Positions 9,519 through 18,644 are shown, counted from the stretch's first letter. The stretch is 64,000 nucleotides of DNA from Novosphingobium lentum NBRC 107847 (GCF_001590965.1 NZ_BCTW01000020.1:30593-94592), one strand, 5' to 3'. Notes: generated by a model not told the origin, from the letters alone. Numbers and translations: made by a program.

Positions 9519-11660
9519 ATGACTACACGCGACGATTGGCAGGCCGCAGCGGCCAAAGAGGTCAAAGGTAAAGACCTGACCTGGAACACGCCCGAAGGCA
9601 TTGCGGTAAAGCCGCTGTACACGGCGGACGATGCGCCGGTGGATCCGGGCCTGCCGGGCTTTGCTCCGTTCACGCGCGGCGTGCGCGCCAGCATGTATGC
9701 CGGACGTCCGTGGACGATCCGGCAGTACGCCGGGTTCTCCACCGCCGAGGAATCGAACGCGTTCTATCGCCGCAATCTTGCCGCCGGGCAGAAGGGCCTG
9801 TCGGTCGCGTTCGATCTGGCCACGCACCGTGGTTATGACAGCGACCATCCGCGCGTGGTCGGTGATGTCGGCAAGGCCGGCGTGGCGATCGACAGCGTCG
9901 AGGACATGAAAATCCTGTTCGACGGCATCCCGCTCGACCAGATGTCGGTATCGATGACCATGAACGGCGCGGTGATCCCGATCCTGGCGTTCTTCATCGT
10001 CGCCGGCGAAGAGCAGGGCGTGCCCACCGCGCAGCTCGACGGGACCATCCAGAACGACATCCTCAAGGAGTTCATGGTCCGCAACACGTATATCTACCCG
10101 CCCGAGCCGAGCATGCGGATCATCTCCGACATCTTCGGATATACCTCGCGCAACATGCCGAAATTCAACTCGATTTCGATTTCCGGCTACCACATGCAGG
10201 AAGCCGGCGCGACGCAAGTGCAGGAACTGGCGTTCACCATCGCCGATGGCATGGAGTATGTGAAATACGGCGTGGCCAGCGGGCTGGATATCGACAAGTT
10301 TGCAGGACGTTTGTCGTTCTTCTTCGCAATCGGGATGAACTTCTTCATGGAAGTGGCCAAGCTGCGCGCCGCGCGCGTGCTGTGGCACCGCGTGATGACC
10401 AGGCTGGGCGCGCAGGACGAACGCAGCAAGATGCTGCGCACGCACTGCCAGACCTCGGGCGTCAGCTTGCAGGAGCAGGATCCCTACAACAACGTCATCC
10501 GCACCACGATCGAGGCGATGGCCGCGATGCTCGGCGGCACCCAGTCGCTCCACACCAACGCGCTCGACGAGGCGATCGCGCTGCCGACCGACTTTTCGGC
10601 GCGCATCGCCCGCAACACCCAGATCGTCATCCAGGAAGAGACCGGGATGACCAAGGTCGTCGATCCGCTGGGTGGCTCGTACTATATCGAATCGCTGACC
10701 CAGGAACTGGTCGACAAGGCGTGGGAGATCATCGAGCGCGTCGAAAGCGAAGGCGGCATGGCCAAGGCGGTCGCCGCCGGCTGGCCCAAGGCGATGATCG
10801 AGGAAGCCGCCGCCGGTCGCCAGGCGCGCGTGGACAAGGGCGATGACGTCATCGTCGGCGTCAACAAGTACCGGCTGGGGACCGAGGATCACCTCGATAC
10901 GCTCGACATCGACAACGTCGCGGTGCGCGAAGGCCAGATCGCCCGACTCAAGCGCACCCGCGCCAATCGCGACGACGCGAAATGCCGGGCTGCGCTCGCG
11001 GCGCTGACCGAAGGCGCCAAGGGCGGCGGAAACCTGCTTGCGCTGGCAGTCGATGCCGCCCGCGAACGCGCGACGCTCGGCGAAATTTCGGATGCGATGG
11101 AAACGGTGTTCGGCCGCTACGGCACGCAGCCGACCCCGGTGAAGGGCATCTACGGCGCGGCTTACGCGGGTGACAGCCGCTACCAGCAGGTGGTCGATGG
11201 CGTCGCGGCGGTCGCGCGGCGGCTGCACCGCGATCCGCGCGTCCTCGTCGCCAAGATGGGCCAGGACGGCCACGATCGCGGCGCCAACGTGATCGCCAGC
11301 GCGTTCACCGACATGGGCTTCGATGTGACTAGCAGCCCGCTGTTCCAGACTCCGCAAGAAACGCGCGACCTCGCGCTGGCCAAGGATGTCGACGCGATCG
11401 GCGCCAGCAGCCTGGCTGCCGGGCATAAGACGCTGATCCCCGAGCTTATCCGGCTGCTCAGGGAATCCGGCCGCCCCGACATCAAGGTTGTCGCAGGCGG
11501 CGTGATCCCGCCGCAGGATTACGACTTCCTGCGCGAAGCCGGGGTGCAGGGCATCTACGGCCCGGGCACCAACGTGGTCGAAGCGGCAGCGGACATGCTG
11601 CGCCTGCTGGGGCATAACATGCCGCCGCTAGACAGCGGACTGGCGGACGCTGCGGAGTGA
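9519..11660 (+). CDS. scpA: Methylmalonyl-CoA mutase (single large subunit)
   Basis: Adenosylcobalamin-dependent rearrangement of (R)-methylmalonyl-CoA to succinyl-CoA. The 713-residue chain has both parts of the enzyme: the TIM-barrel substrate domain ([51 protein letters not shown]) and the C-terminal B12 domain. The base-off/His-on motif DGHDRG spans residues 583-588, with His585 as the cobalt ligand. ATG 9519 is one base after the crotonase stop. No MeaB/ArgK-type chaperone gene is nearby. The B12 requirement ties growth on odd-chain and branched substrates to cobalamin supply. Confidence 0.97.
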   Translation: MTTRDDWQAAAAKEVKGKDLTWNTPEGIAVKPLYTADDAPVDPGLPGFAPFTRGVRASMYAGRPWTIRQYAGFSTAEESNAFYRRNLAAGQKGLSVAFDLATHRGYDSDHPRVVGDVGKAGVAIDSVEDMKILFDGIPLDQMSVSMTMNGAVIPILAFFIVAGEEQGVPTAQLDGTIQNDILKEFMVRNTYIYPPEPSMRIISDIFGYTSRNMPKFNSISISGYHMQEAGATQVQELAFTIADGMEYVKYGVASGLDIDKFAGRLSFFFAIGMNFFMEVAKLRAARVLWHRVMTRLGAQDERSKMLRTHCQTSGVSLQEQDPYNNVIRTTIEAMAAMLGGTQSLHTNALDEAIALPTDFSARIARNTQIVIQEETGMTKVVDPLGGSYYIESLTQELVDKAWEIIERVESEGGMAKAVAAGWPKAMIEEAAAGRQARVDKGDDVIVGVNKYRLGTEDHLDTLDIDNVAVREGQIARLKRTRANRDDAKCRAALAALTEGAKGGGNLLALAVDAARERATLGEISDAMETVFGRYGTQPTPVKGIYGAAYAGDSRYQQVVDGVAAVARRLHRDPRVLVAKMGQDGHDRGANVIASAFTDMGFDVTSSPLFQTPQETRDLALAKDVDAIGASSLAAGHKTLIPELIRLLRESGRPDIKVVAGGVIPPQDYDFLREAGVQGIYGPGTNVVEAAADMLRLLGHNMPPLDSGLADAAE

Positions 11661-11738
11661 GGCGGCGGTTGTTTTTCGGGCTATTTTCTGCCAAGCTATA
11701 AGTTCGCAGTAGAAAGGTAGAATGCAGTGGGCGCTCAG

Positions 11739-11981
11739 ATGAATATCAAGAGCGAAGAGGCCTATGCCATTGCTTCGGAATTGGCCGCAGCCGAAGGGCT
11801 GAGCCGTACCCAGGTCGTGCTCGAAGCGTTGCGGGCGCGGCGGGCCACGTTGAACCGCGCGAAGAAGATCTCCGAAATCAGAGAGTTCTGTCGTGAAACT
11901 GCCGCGATGATGTCCCCTGAGACCTTGGCTTTCGACATCGACAAGGAATTGTATGACGAGAAAACGGGTCTACCGAAATGA
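11739..11981 (+). CDS. vapB: Type II antitoxin, VapB family
   Basis: A small protein (80 residues from ATG 11739; a GTG at 11727 would add four) next to a PIN-domain toxin. The N-terminal MNIKSEEAYAIASELAAAEG matches the Rv0623-like VapB antitoxin family, whose N-terminal part dimerises and binds DNA while the C-terminal tail wraps the toxin. The tail (FDIDKELYDEKTGLPK) is of the toxin-neutralising type. The stop overlaps vapC by 4 bases (ATGA), ensuring co-translation. VapB-VapC complexes usually repress their own promoter. The start is uncertain: the purine-rich GAAAGG at about 11712 is better spaced for GTG 11727. Confidence 0.82.
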   Translation: MNIKSEEAYAIASELAAAEGLSRTQVVLEALRARRATLNRAKKISEIREFCRETAAMMSPETLAFDIDKELYDEKTGLPK

Positions 11982-12370
11982 TCGTCGATAGCTCCGCCAT
12001 TGTTGCAATGCTTCGTGAGGAGCCGGAAGTCGATGCGATGATCGTGGCGCTGGTCGAGGCAGACAAGGCGGTCCTCTCGGCGGCGAATTATCTTGAAGCG
12101 GCGATCGTGATCGATGGTGAGCGCAATCCCGTAGCAAGTACGAAGCTGGACGGTCTTTTGGTCAGGTTCGGTATCAAGATCGAACCCGTCACCGAGGCGC
12201 AGGCCCGCATTGCCCGGCAGGCCTATCGCGATTTCGGCCGGGGCAGCGGCCATCCGGCCAAGCTGAACTTCGGTGACTGCTTCGCCTACGCCTTGGCGAC
12301 GGAGCGCGGCGAACCGTTGCTCTACAAGGGCGACGATTTCATCCATGCTGGCATTGCGAGGGTCGTTTGA
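11978..12370 (+). CDS. vapC: Type II toxin, VapC-type PIN-domain ribonuclease
   Basis: A 130-residue PIN-domain protein, the size of VapC toxins, which are Mg2+-dependent RNases commonly cutting initiator tRNA or rRNA. The acidic triad or quartet is visible: Asp4 in MIVDSSA, Glu in NYLEAAIV, Asp in NFGDCFAYALA, and Asp in YKGDDF. It is coupled to vapB by an ATGA overlap, and its own stop overlaps the next gene. The pair lies between scpA and pccA, splitting two functionally linked genes, which suggests insertion of a small islet. Confidence 0.9.
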   Translation: MIVDSSAIVAMLREEPEVDAMIVALVEADKAVLSAANYLEAAIVIDGERNPVASTKLDGLLVRFGIKIEPVTEAQARIARQAYRDFGRGSGHPAKLNFGDCFAYALATERGEPLLYKGDDFIHAGIARVV

Positions 12371-12645
12371 TGGGGAGCCATGGCCTGAATATTTCGGCTA
12401 AGCTGTCCGCCGAGTGGGCGCTCGACGTTCATCGCAACGAACACAGCCTGATGGTCGATCTTATGGATGGGCGGGCCATTTCGATGCCGCTGGCGTGGTA
12501 TCCGCGCCTGCTCCACGCGACCGCCGAAGCGCGGGGCTGCTCGGAACTGCGCGGCGGAGGCTATGGCATCCACTGGCCGCATATCGGCGAGGGCCCGAGC
12601 GCCGAGAGATTGCTGCGCGGGGCACCGGCTCCGGAGGTGGCGTGA
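12370..12645 (+). CDS. DUF2442 domain protein
   Basis: A 91-residue protein with the DUF2442 signature: LMVDLMDGRAISMPLAWYPRL in the middle and GYGIHWPHIGEG...AERLLRGAPAPE at the end. Function is unknown; the family is often found next to toxin-antitoxin or other stress genes and may bind nucleic acid or a partner toxin. ATG 12370 shares one base with the vapC stop (TGATG); a TTG at 12367 is an alternative. The tight coupling makes it the third gene of a vapB-vapC-DUF2442 operon. Confidence 0.8.
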   Translation: MGSHGLNISAKLSAEWALDVHRNEHSLMVDLMDGRAISMPLAWYPRLLHATAEARGCSELRGGGYGIHWPHIGEGPSAERLLRGAPAPEVA

Positions 12646-12660
12646 TCCATTCAATCAACC

Positions 12661-12749
12661 GTCATGCTGAACTTGTTTCAGCATCCATTTCTCGTTCTGC
12701 ACGAATCATGCGGGCGGAGGGATGGACCCTGAACCAAGTTCAGGGTGAC
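12661..12749. repeat. Intergenic inverted repeat, REP/MITE-like
   Basis: Two 15-base arms form an imperfect inverted repeat: GTCATGCTGAACTTG at 12661-12675 and CAAGTTCAGGGTGAC at 12735-12749 (13 of 15 positions pair). Each arm also sits in its own small hairpin (GCTGAACTTGTTTCAGC and CCCTGAACCAAGTTCAGGG). This form is familiar from scattered intergenic repeats in sphingomonad genomes. It lies at the join between the VapBC operon and the next unknown gene. Confidence 0.6.
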
Positions 12750-12769
12750 GGCGATGCGAGGATGGCAGG

Positions 12770-13240
12770 ATGAGGTTTCGACTTCCCGAACAAATCCTGC
12801 GGTTGGTCAATGCCCGCAATGAATTGAAGGCGCATTACAGTGGCGTCGATCTTCGATTCACCTTCGACGGCAATCTGGTGGGCGATCTGGGTGAAGCCGT
12901 GGCTGCCGATCTCTTCGGCCTCAAGCTGACCGGTCGCAGCAACGAGGGCATCGACGGCCATGCGCGCGATGGTCGTTCGGTCCAAGTGAAGGCCAGCGGC
13001 ACAAGGAGGGGCGCTCCATTCCGCCTCGTTGAAACTTGCGCAGACCACCTCCTGTTCTTTCATTTTGAATATGATCAGTGCGTTGGTGAGGTGATCTACA
13101 ATGGGCCTGAAGAGCCAGTTCGACAGACTTTGCCAGCCAGCTGGGTCGGTCAGCGCAGTGTAGGCACCGCAACATTCCGACGATTGGATAAACTCGTAAG
13201 CGAGGATGCTCGCTTGCCTATGCTTCTGCAGGACAAATAG
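12770..13240 (+). CDS. Hypothetical protein, possible PD-(D/E)XK nuclease-like fold
   Basis: A 156-residue protein of unknown function. The middle reads NLVGDLGEAVAADLFGLKLT, then GIDGHARDGRSVQVKAS. The spacing of Glu, Asp and the Gln-x-Lys resembles the PD-(D/E)XK nuclease core as seen in DUF6998/Mrr-like proteins, but this is a weak motif call. It follows the VapBC-DUF2442 genes after an intergenic repeat and ends immediately before the pccA ATG. It uses rarer codons than its neighbours in the second half, in line with acquisition. No methylase or specificity gene is next to it, so a restriction system is not supported. Confidence 0.55.
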   Translation: MRFRLPEQILRLVNARNELKAHYSGVDLRFTFDGNLVGDLGEAVAADLFGLKLTGRSNEGIDGHARDGRSVQVKASGTRRGAPFRLVETCADHLLFFHFEYDQCVGEVIYNGPEEPVRQTLPASWVGQRSVGTATFRRLDKLVSEDARLPMLLQDK

Positions 13241-15262
13241 ATGTTCAAGAAAATCCTCATCGCCAACCGGGGCGAGATCGCTTGCCGGATCATCAAGACC
13301 GCGCGCCGCATGGGCATTGCCACGGTCGCGGTCTATTCGGACGCCGACGCGCGGGCGCCGTTCGTGCAGATGGCGGATGAAGCCGTGCATATCGGCCCGT
13401 CGCCGGCGGCCCAGTCGTATCTGATCGCCGACAAGATCATCGCCGCGTGCAAGCAGACCGGGGCCGAGGCGGTCCATCCGGGCTACGGCTTCCTCTCCGA
13501 ACGCACCTCGTTCGCCGAGGCGCTGGCTGCCGAGGGGATCGAGTTCATCGGCCCTCCGGTCAACGCCATCGCCGCGATGGGTGACAAGATCGAGTCGAAG
13601 AAGCTGGCGCTCAAGGCCGGGGTCAACGTGGTTCCCGGGTTCGTCGGCGAGATCGACGATACCGAACATGCCGTGCGCATCGCCGACGAGATCGGCTATC
13701 CGGTGATGATGAAAGCCAGCGCGGGCGGCGGCGGCAAGGGCATGCGCCTAGCCTACAGCGAAAAGGACGTGCGCGAAGGCTTCGAGGCGACCAAGCGCGA
13801 GGGGCTGAACTCGTTCGGCGACGACCGCGTGTTCATCGAGAAGTTCATCCTCAACCCGCGCCACATCGAGATCCAGATCCTCGGCGACAAGCACGGCAAC
13901 ATTCTCTACCTCAACGAACGCGAATGCTCGATCCAGCGCCGCCACCAGAAGGTGGTCGAGGAAGCGCCGTCGCCATTCGTGACGCCCAAGATGCGCAAAG
14001 CCATGGGCGAGCAGTGCGTCGCGCTGTCACGCGCGGTGGGGTACTTCAGCGCGGGCACGGTCGAGTTGATAGTGTCGGGCGCTGACCCGACCGGCGAGAG
14101 CTTCTACTTCCTTGAAATGAATACGCGTTTGCAGGTGGAACATCCGGTAACCGAAGCGATCACCGGGGTCGATCTGGTCGAACAGATGATCCGCGTCGCC
14201 GCCGGCGAAAAGCTGGCGATGACGCAAGCCGACATCGGCATCGATGGCTGGGCGATCGAAAACCGCGTCTATGCCGAAGATCCCTATCGCGGATTCCTGC
14301 CCTCGACCGGGCGGCTGGTGCGCTATAATCCGCCGGTGGCCGGCTGGACCGACGATGGCGCCGAGAACGGCCGGCGTGGCGTCGATGGCGTGCGGGTGGA
14401 CGACGGCGTCTATGAAGGCGGCGAAGTCTCGATGTTCTACGACCCGATGATCGCAAAGCTGGTGACCTGGGGCAAGACGCGCGACGAGGCGGCGGACAAG
14501 CAGATCGCCGCGCTCGATGCGTTCGAGATCGAGGGGCTGGGCCACAACATCGATTTCGTCTCGGCGATCATGCAGCACCCGCGCTTCCGCTCGGGCGAGT
14601 TGACCACGGGGTTCATCGCCGAGGAATATCCCGATGGTTTCCATGGCGCGCCGCCATCGGCGGATCTGTCGCGATCGCTGTCGGCAATCGCCGCGTTCCT
14701 CGCCGCCGCGCGGGCGGACCGGGCAATGCGCGTGGATGGGCAGCTTGGCGGCGATCTCGATCCGCCGGCGGACTGGTCGGTCCGCGTGGGCGAGAGCATG
14801 CATCGCGTCACGCTCGATGGCGACGACATCAAGGTGGACGGCACGCCGATCGAGCTGGCGATGGAATACACCCCCGGCGACCGCATGGTGCATGCCGAAG
14901 TGGGCGATGAACGGCTCTCGCTGAAGGTCGTCCCGTGGCGGTCGGGCTTCAAGCTGACGACGCGCGGCGCGATCCACGAGGTGCACCTGCTGCCTTCGCG
15001 GATTGCCGGGCTGACCAAGCACATGATCGCCAAGATTCCGCCCGATATGTCGCGATACCTGATCTGCCCGATGCCGGGTCTGCTGGTGGCGTTGAACGTG
15101 GGCGTGGGCGACACGGTCGAGGCGGGGCAGCCGCTCGCGGTGGTCGAGGCGATGAAGATGGAGAACATCCTGCGCGCCGAGAAATCGGGCAAGGTGAAGG
15201 CGGTCAACGCGGCGCAAGGGGAAAGCCTTGCAGTCGACGCGATCATCCTCGAAATGGAATGA
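13241..15262 (+). CDS. pccA: Propionyl-CoA carboxylase, biotin carboxylase/biotin carrier (alpha) subunit
   Basis: Carboxylates biotin with ATP and bicarbonate and carries it to the beta subunit, which makes methylmalonyl-CoA from propionyl-CoA. The 673-residue length suits acyl-CoA carboxylase alpha subunits. The order is an N-terminal biotin carboxylase domain (KILIANRGEIACRI; ATP-grasp loop KASAGGGGKGMR; EMNTRLQVEHPVTE), a middle BT-type linker, and a C-terminal biotinyl domain with EAMKME, biotin-accepting Lys639. The ATG lies directly after the preceding stop with no strong ribosome-binding site. The beta subunit (pccB) is not in the window. The link to mce and scpA supports propionyl-CoA over other acyl-CoAs. 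Confidence 0.92.
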   Translation: MFKKILIANRGEIACRIIKTARRMGIATVAVYSDADARAPFVQMADEAVHIGPSPAAQSYLIADKIIAACKQTGAEAVHPGYGFLSERTSFAEALAAEGIEFIGPPVNAIAAMGDKIESKKLALKAGVNVVPGFVGEIDDTEHAVRIADEIGYPVMMKASAGGGGKGMRLAYSEKDVREGFEATKREGLNSFGDDRVFIEKFILNPRHIEIQILGDKHGNILYLNERECSIQRRHQKVVEEAPSPFVTPKMRKAMGEQCVALSRAVGYFSAGTVELIVSGADPTGESFYFLEMNTRLQVEHPVTEAITGVDLVEQMIRVAAGEKLAMTQADIGIDGWAIENRVYAEDPYRGFLPSTGRLVRYNPPVAGWTDDGAENGRRGVDGVRVDDGVYEGGEVSMFYDPMIAKLVTWGKTRDEAADKQIAALDAFEIEGLGHNIDFVSAIMQHPRFRSGELTTGFIAEEYPDGFHGAPPSADLSRSLSAIAAFLAAARADRAMRVDGQLGGDLDPPADWSVRVGESMHRVTLDGDDIKVDGTPIELAMEYTPGDRMVHAEVGDERLSLKVVPWRSGFKLTTRGAIHEVHLLPSRIAGLTKHMIAKIPPDMSRYLICPMPGLLVALNVGVGDTVEAGQPLAVVEAMKMENILRAEKSGKVKAVNAAQGESLAVDAIILEME

Positions 15263-15634
15263 GTGCACCTCGACCACGATCCTGACGCGCCTGCGAGCGA
15301 GACGATCGATTTCGACGCCTTCCTGCGCGTCGACATCCGCGTCGGGACCATCGTGGGCGCGGAAGCCTATCCCGGCGCGCGCAAGCCAAGCCTGAAACTG
15401 GTGATCGATTTCGGCGCGGGCATCGGCCGCCGCAAGAGCTGCGCGCAAGTGGCTTCGCTCTACGATCCGCCCGCGCTGGTCGGACGGCAGGTGGCGGCGG
15501 TGGTCAATTTCCCGCCGCGCCAGATCGGCAAGGCACTGTCCGAAGTGCTGACACTGGGCTTTGCCGACGGCGAAGGGCGCGTAGTGCTGTTTGCGCCCGA
15601 TGTGCCGGTCCCCAACGGATCGCGGCTGTTCTGA
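15263..15634 (+). CDS. csaA: CsaA-like tRNA-binding domain protein
   Basis: A 123-residue stand-alone EMAP-II/Trbp111-type OB-fold protein. FLRVDIRVGTIVGAE, KLVIDFGAGIGRRKSCAQV and VVNFPPRQIGKALSEVLTLG are the usual CsaA blocks. Family members bind tRNA and have been linked to a chaperone or secretion role in Bacillus; the role here is unknown. Translation starts with GTG at 15263 directly after the pccA TGA, and the stop overlaps the next ATG (TGATG), so the gene rides in the pccA operon. Confidence 0.85.
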   Translation: MHLDHDPDAPASETIDFDAFLRVDIRVGTIVGAEAYPGARKPSLKLVIDFGAGIGRRKSCAQVASLYDPPALVGRQVAAVVNFPPRQIGKALSEVLTLGFADGEGRVVLFAPDVPVPNGSRLF

Positions 15635-16092
15635 TGCCCACCATCTGGACCATCGGTTACGAGCAGGCGACCGTTGCAGGCGTGCTGAATGCGCTCACGA
15701 CGGCAGGTGTCGAAGTGCTGGCCGATGTTCGCGCGTTGCCGCTGTCGCGCCGACCGGGCTTTTCCAAGAGCGCGCTGGCGGCGGCTCTGGGCGAGGTCGG
15801 CATCCGCTACGACCATTTCAAGCCGCTGGGCACCCCCGCCGATGGCAGGGCGGCGGCGCGGCGGGGCGACCATGCCGCACTCGCGGCGATCTACGCCGGT
15901 CAGCTCGAACTGCCCGAGGCCATGGCTGCCGGCGCGCGGCTGCACGATCTGGCCAGCGAGCGGCGCGTTGCGCTGCTGTGCTACGAACGCGATGCCGCGT
16001 GCTGCCACCGCACCTTGCTGCACGAGGCGATGCTGCCCGAATTCGCTGCGGTCGATCTTGTGCCGGTCGAATTCTTGGGGGCGTCCGCATGA
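15634..16092 (+). CDS. DUF488 family protein
   Basis: A 152-residue DUF488 protein: TIWTIGYE near the N-terminus, DVRALPLSRRPGFSK, IRYDHFKPLGTP, and the Cys-rich VALLCYERDAACCHRTLL. The biochemical function of the family is not established; conserved Cys and Arg suggest an enzyme or metal/RNA binding. It is coupled to csaA (TGATG) and to the downstream thioesterase (ATGA), so all three are in one operon after pccA. Confidence 0.85.
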   Translation: MPTIWTIGYEQATVAGVLNALTTAGVEVLADVRALPLSRRPGFSKSALAAALGEVGIRYDHFKPLGTPADGRAAARRGDHAALAAIYAGQLELPEAMAAGARLHDLASERRVALLCYERDAACCHRTLLHEAMLPEFAAVDLVPVEFLGASA

Positions 16093-16859
16093 GCCTGCGG
16101 GCGATCCTTGCGTCGGCGGAGGCGGTGGGCGACGGATTGACCGTGACCATTCCCGACGGGTGGTTGCAGGGGCGCACCGCATTCGGCGGGCTGTCGTCCG
16201 CGCTGGCGCTGCACGCCGCCCGGCGGATCGTGCCCGATGCGCCGCCGCTGCGCTCCGCCCAGGTGGCCTTCGTCGGCCCGGTCTCGGGCAACGTCACGGT
16301 GACGGCCCGACTGCTGCGTCGCGGCCGCAATGCCACCTGGGTCACTGCCGAGATTGCCGGGCAAAGCGGCGTTGGACTGGTCACCACTTTCGTGTTCATG
16401 GGCGCGATCGACAGCGCGTTGCAGGTTGCGGGTGAGGCCGCGCCCGGCGGGCTTTTGCCGCCCGGCGAGGGGCTGGTTCCCCGCAACGGCCCCGGGTTCA
16501 TCGGCAACTTCGAATGGCGCTATGCCGCGGTGGAAGGCGACGAACCGCAGGCCGAGCTGCTCCGCTGGGTCAGGTTGCGCGACCGTGAAGGGCTAGATGT
16601 GGAAACCGAGCTGCTGTGCGTGGCCGATGTCCTGCCGCCGGGCGTCATGCCGCTGCTGCGCGGACCGGAACCGATCAGTTCGATGACGTGGATGTGCAAC
16701 CTGCTGGCCGCAGCCCCGCGCACCGATGACGGATGGTGGCTGCTGCGATCACGCGGTGTCTATGCGGACGCTGGCACCAGTTCGCAGGACATGATGCTGT
16801 GGAACGCGGCGGGCGAACCGGTCATCGCCGGGATGCAGAGCGTGGCGGTGTTTGGCTAG
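16089..16859 (+). CDS. Acyl-CoA thioesterase family (double hot-dog) protein
   Basis: A 256-residue protein with two hot-dog-like halves. The first contains GRTAFGGLSSALALHAA and LRSAQVAFVGPVSG; the second contains SSMTWMCNLLAA and RSRGVYADAGTSSQDMMLWN. This is the TesB-like/4HBT_3 pattern, and it probably hydrolyses an acyl-CoA. It may recycle CoA from the neighbouring propionyl-CoA pathway, but the substrate is unknown. ATG 16089 overlaps the DUF488 stop. The gene is convergent with aroB; the four bases CTAG at 16856-16859 supply both stop codons. Confidence 0.82.
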   Translation: MSLRAILASAEAVGDGLTVTIPDGWLQGRTAFGGLSSALALHAARRIVPDAPPLRSAQVAFVGPVSGNVTVTARLLRRGRNATWVTAEIAGQSGVGLVTTFVFMGAIDSALQVAGEAAPGGLLPPGEGLVPRNGPGFIGNFEWRYAAVEGDEPQAELLRWVRLRDREGLDVETELLCVADVLPPGVMPLLRGPEPISSMTWMCNLLAAAPRTDDGWWLLRSRGVYADAGTSSQDMMLWNAAGEPVIAGMQSVAVFG

Positions 16860-17971
16860 GCCGAACGGCGCCGCAGTTCGGCGTCCAGAAACGCCGCTAC
16901 ATCGCGCATATCGACATCGCGGGCCAGAAAGGTCTGCCCGATCCCGCGCAGCAGCAGGAACGGCAGGGTTCCCGCATCCATTTTCTTGTCGTGCAGCATG
17001 TGATCGGCCAGGCGCTGTCCGTTGCAGCGCAGCGTGAGCGACCCCAGCGAGGCGGGCAATCCGCTGGCCGCAACGTGCGCTGCGATCCGCTCTGCATCCT
17101 GGCCGGGCATCAAACTTCGCGTCGCCGAAAACCGCGCCGCCAGCACCATGCCCAGCGCCACCGCCTCACCGTGCAACAGCGCGTCGGAAAAGCCGGTTTC
17201 GGCTTCCAGCGCGTGGCCGAAGGTATGGCCCAGGTTGAGCAGCGCGCGGGTGCCGGTGGTCTCGCGCTCGTCCGCCGCGACGATGCGCGCCTTGGCGGCC
17301 ACGCTGTGCGCGATCGCGGTCTTGCGTGCGGTGGCGTCGCCCGCAAGCAGCGCGGAACCATTGGCCTCGCACCATGCGAAGAACGCAGGATCGTCGATCA
17401 GCCCGTACTTGATCACTTCGGCATAGCCCGCACGCACCTGTCGCGGCGGCAGCGTATCGAGCGCGAGCGGGTCGATCAGCACCAGCGCGGGCTGGTGGAA
17501 CGCACCGACCAGGTTCTTGCCCGCCGCCGTGTTGATCGCGGTTTTGCCGCCGACGCTCGAATCGACTTGGGCCAGCAGTGTGGTGGGCAGCTGGATGAAC
17601 CCGCAGCCGCGCTTGACGATCGCGGCGGCGAACCCGGTAAGGTCGCCGATCACGCCGCCGCCCAGCGCCACGATCTTGTCGCCACGCTCGACTTCGCGTT
17701 CGAGCAGCCAGTCGACCACGCGCGCCAGCTGTGCCCAGCTCTTGGTTGCCTCGCCCGCCGCCAGCACCAGCCAGTCGCTGGCGATCCCGGTACGGGCGAA
17801 AGCGGCGGTTACCGGCTCGCGCCACGCGGCGGCGACCTGTTCGTCGGTGACGATGGCCACGCGGTCCTTGCGCAGGAACGGACGGCACTCTTCGCCCGCG
17901 CGCGCCAGCAGGCCCGTCTCGATCCGCACTTCGTAGGGCGCGCCGGCTATGGCGACCTCGATTACAGCCAT
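16856..17971 (-). CDS. aroB: 3-dehydroquinate synthase
   Basis: Second step of the shikimate pathway: DAHP to 3-dehydroquinate, NAD+ and Zn2+ dependent. The 371-residue protein has GGGVIGDLTGFAA, RGCGFIQLPTTLLAQVDSSVGGKTAIN, the Zn-ligand region around YAEVIKYG, and LNLGHTFGHALE. ATG at 17971 (MAVIEVAIAG) was chosen because longer forms would run into aroK. It overlaps aroK by 10 bases on the same strand, the common aroK-aroB pair of alphaproteobacteria. Confidence 0.95.
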   Translation of the reverse strand: MAVIEVAIAGAPYEVRIETGLLARAGEECRPFLRKDRVAIVTDEQVAAAWREPVTAAFARTGIASDWLVLAAGEATKSWAQLARVVDWLLEREVERGDKIVALGGGVIGDLTGFAAAIVKRGCGFIQLPTTLLAQVDSSVGGKTAINTAAGKNLVGAFHQPALVLIDPLALDTLPPRQVRAGYAEVIKYGLIDDPAFFAWCEANGSALLAGDATARKTAIAHSVAAKARIVAADERETTGTRALLNLGHTFGHALEAETGFSDALLHGEAVALGMVLAARFSATRSLMPGQDAERIAAHVAASGLPASLGSLTLRCNGQRLADHMLHDKKMDAGTLPFLLLRGIGQTFLARDVDMRDVAAFLDAELRRRSA

Positions 17972-18531
17972 TCGTCGATCGCCTTCAGGATGCGGATTGC
18001 GGTCTGCTGGTGCGGGGTTGCCCCGCTCAGGATGTGGATCGGCGCCTGCGAATAGGCAGATTGCCGGTCGTTGCGCAGCCGCGAGAGGATCTCGTGCGGA
18101 TCGCCATCGCGCAGCAGCGGGCGGTTGTCCTTGCGGGCGACGCGCTCGACCAGTGTCTCGACCGTGCTGTCGAGCCACACCGCCAGCGCGCGGTCGAGGA
18201 TCAGCGCGCGCGTCTCTGCGTCGCAGAACGCGCCGCCGCCGGTGGCCAGCACCATCGGCTTGCCGTCGATCAGCCGGGCGATCACGCGGCGTTCCCCGTT
18301 GCGGAAGAATGCCTCGCCGTAATTGCTGAAGATTTCCGGGATGGTCAGCTGCGCGGCCAGCTCGATCTCGTCATCGGCGTCGACGAACGGCAAGTGCAGC
18401 AGCGTCGCAAGTTTGCGCCCCACGGTCGATTTGCCCACGCCCATCATCCCCACCAGCACGATCGGGCGATGGATCCGGCGCGCGATGCGGGCGATTTCCG
18501 CGCCTGAAAGGGTGGCCGCTTCAACTTCCAT
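17962..18531 (-). CDS. aroK: Shikimate kinase
   Basis: Phosphorylates shikimate with ATP. The 189-residue protein has the Walker A motif GMMGVGKST, the shikimate-binding DADDEIE, and the Arg/Gly-rich LATGGGAFCDAETR, with DNRPLLRDGDP in the lid region. The start at 18531 (MEVEAATLSG) gives a slightly long N-terminus typical of alphaproteobacterial AroK. It is upstream of aroB on the minus strand and divergent from the small membrane gene at 18645; the 113-base gap must contain both promoters. Confidence 0.95.
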   Translation of the reverse strand: MEVEAATLSGAEIARIARRIHRPIVLVGMMGVGKSTVGRKLATLLHLPFVDADDEIELAAQLTIPEIFSNYGEAFFRNGERRVIARLIDGKPMVLATGGGAFCDAETRALILDRALAVWLDSTVETLVERVARKDNRPLLRDGDPHEILSRLRNDRQSAYSQAPIHILSGATPHQQTAIRILKAIDEWL

Positions 18532-18644
18532 TGCGAGGCCGCCTATAGTTGCGCTAGGGCGCAGCGCAAGCACCGCCGCGTGGACGACGGGCGCGGTCGA
18601 TCCGCGCCGATGCGTTACAAGGGCCGTGCGACAAGTGAGGTCGC

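Noticed and set aside
9504..11615. A 703-codon minus-strand open frame opposite scpA
   Set aside because: Antisense of a highly conserved enzyme gene; no motif, no start site.
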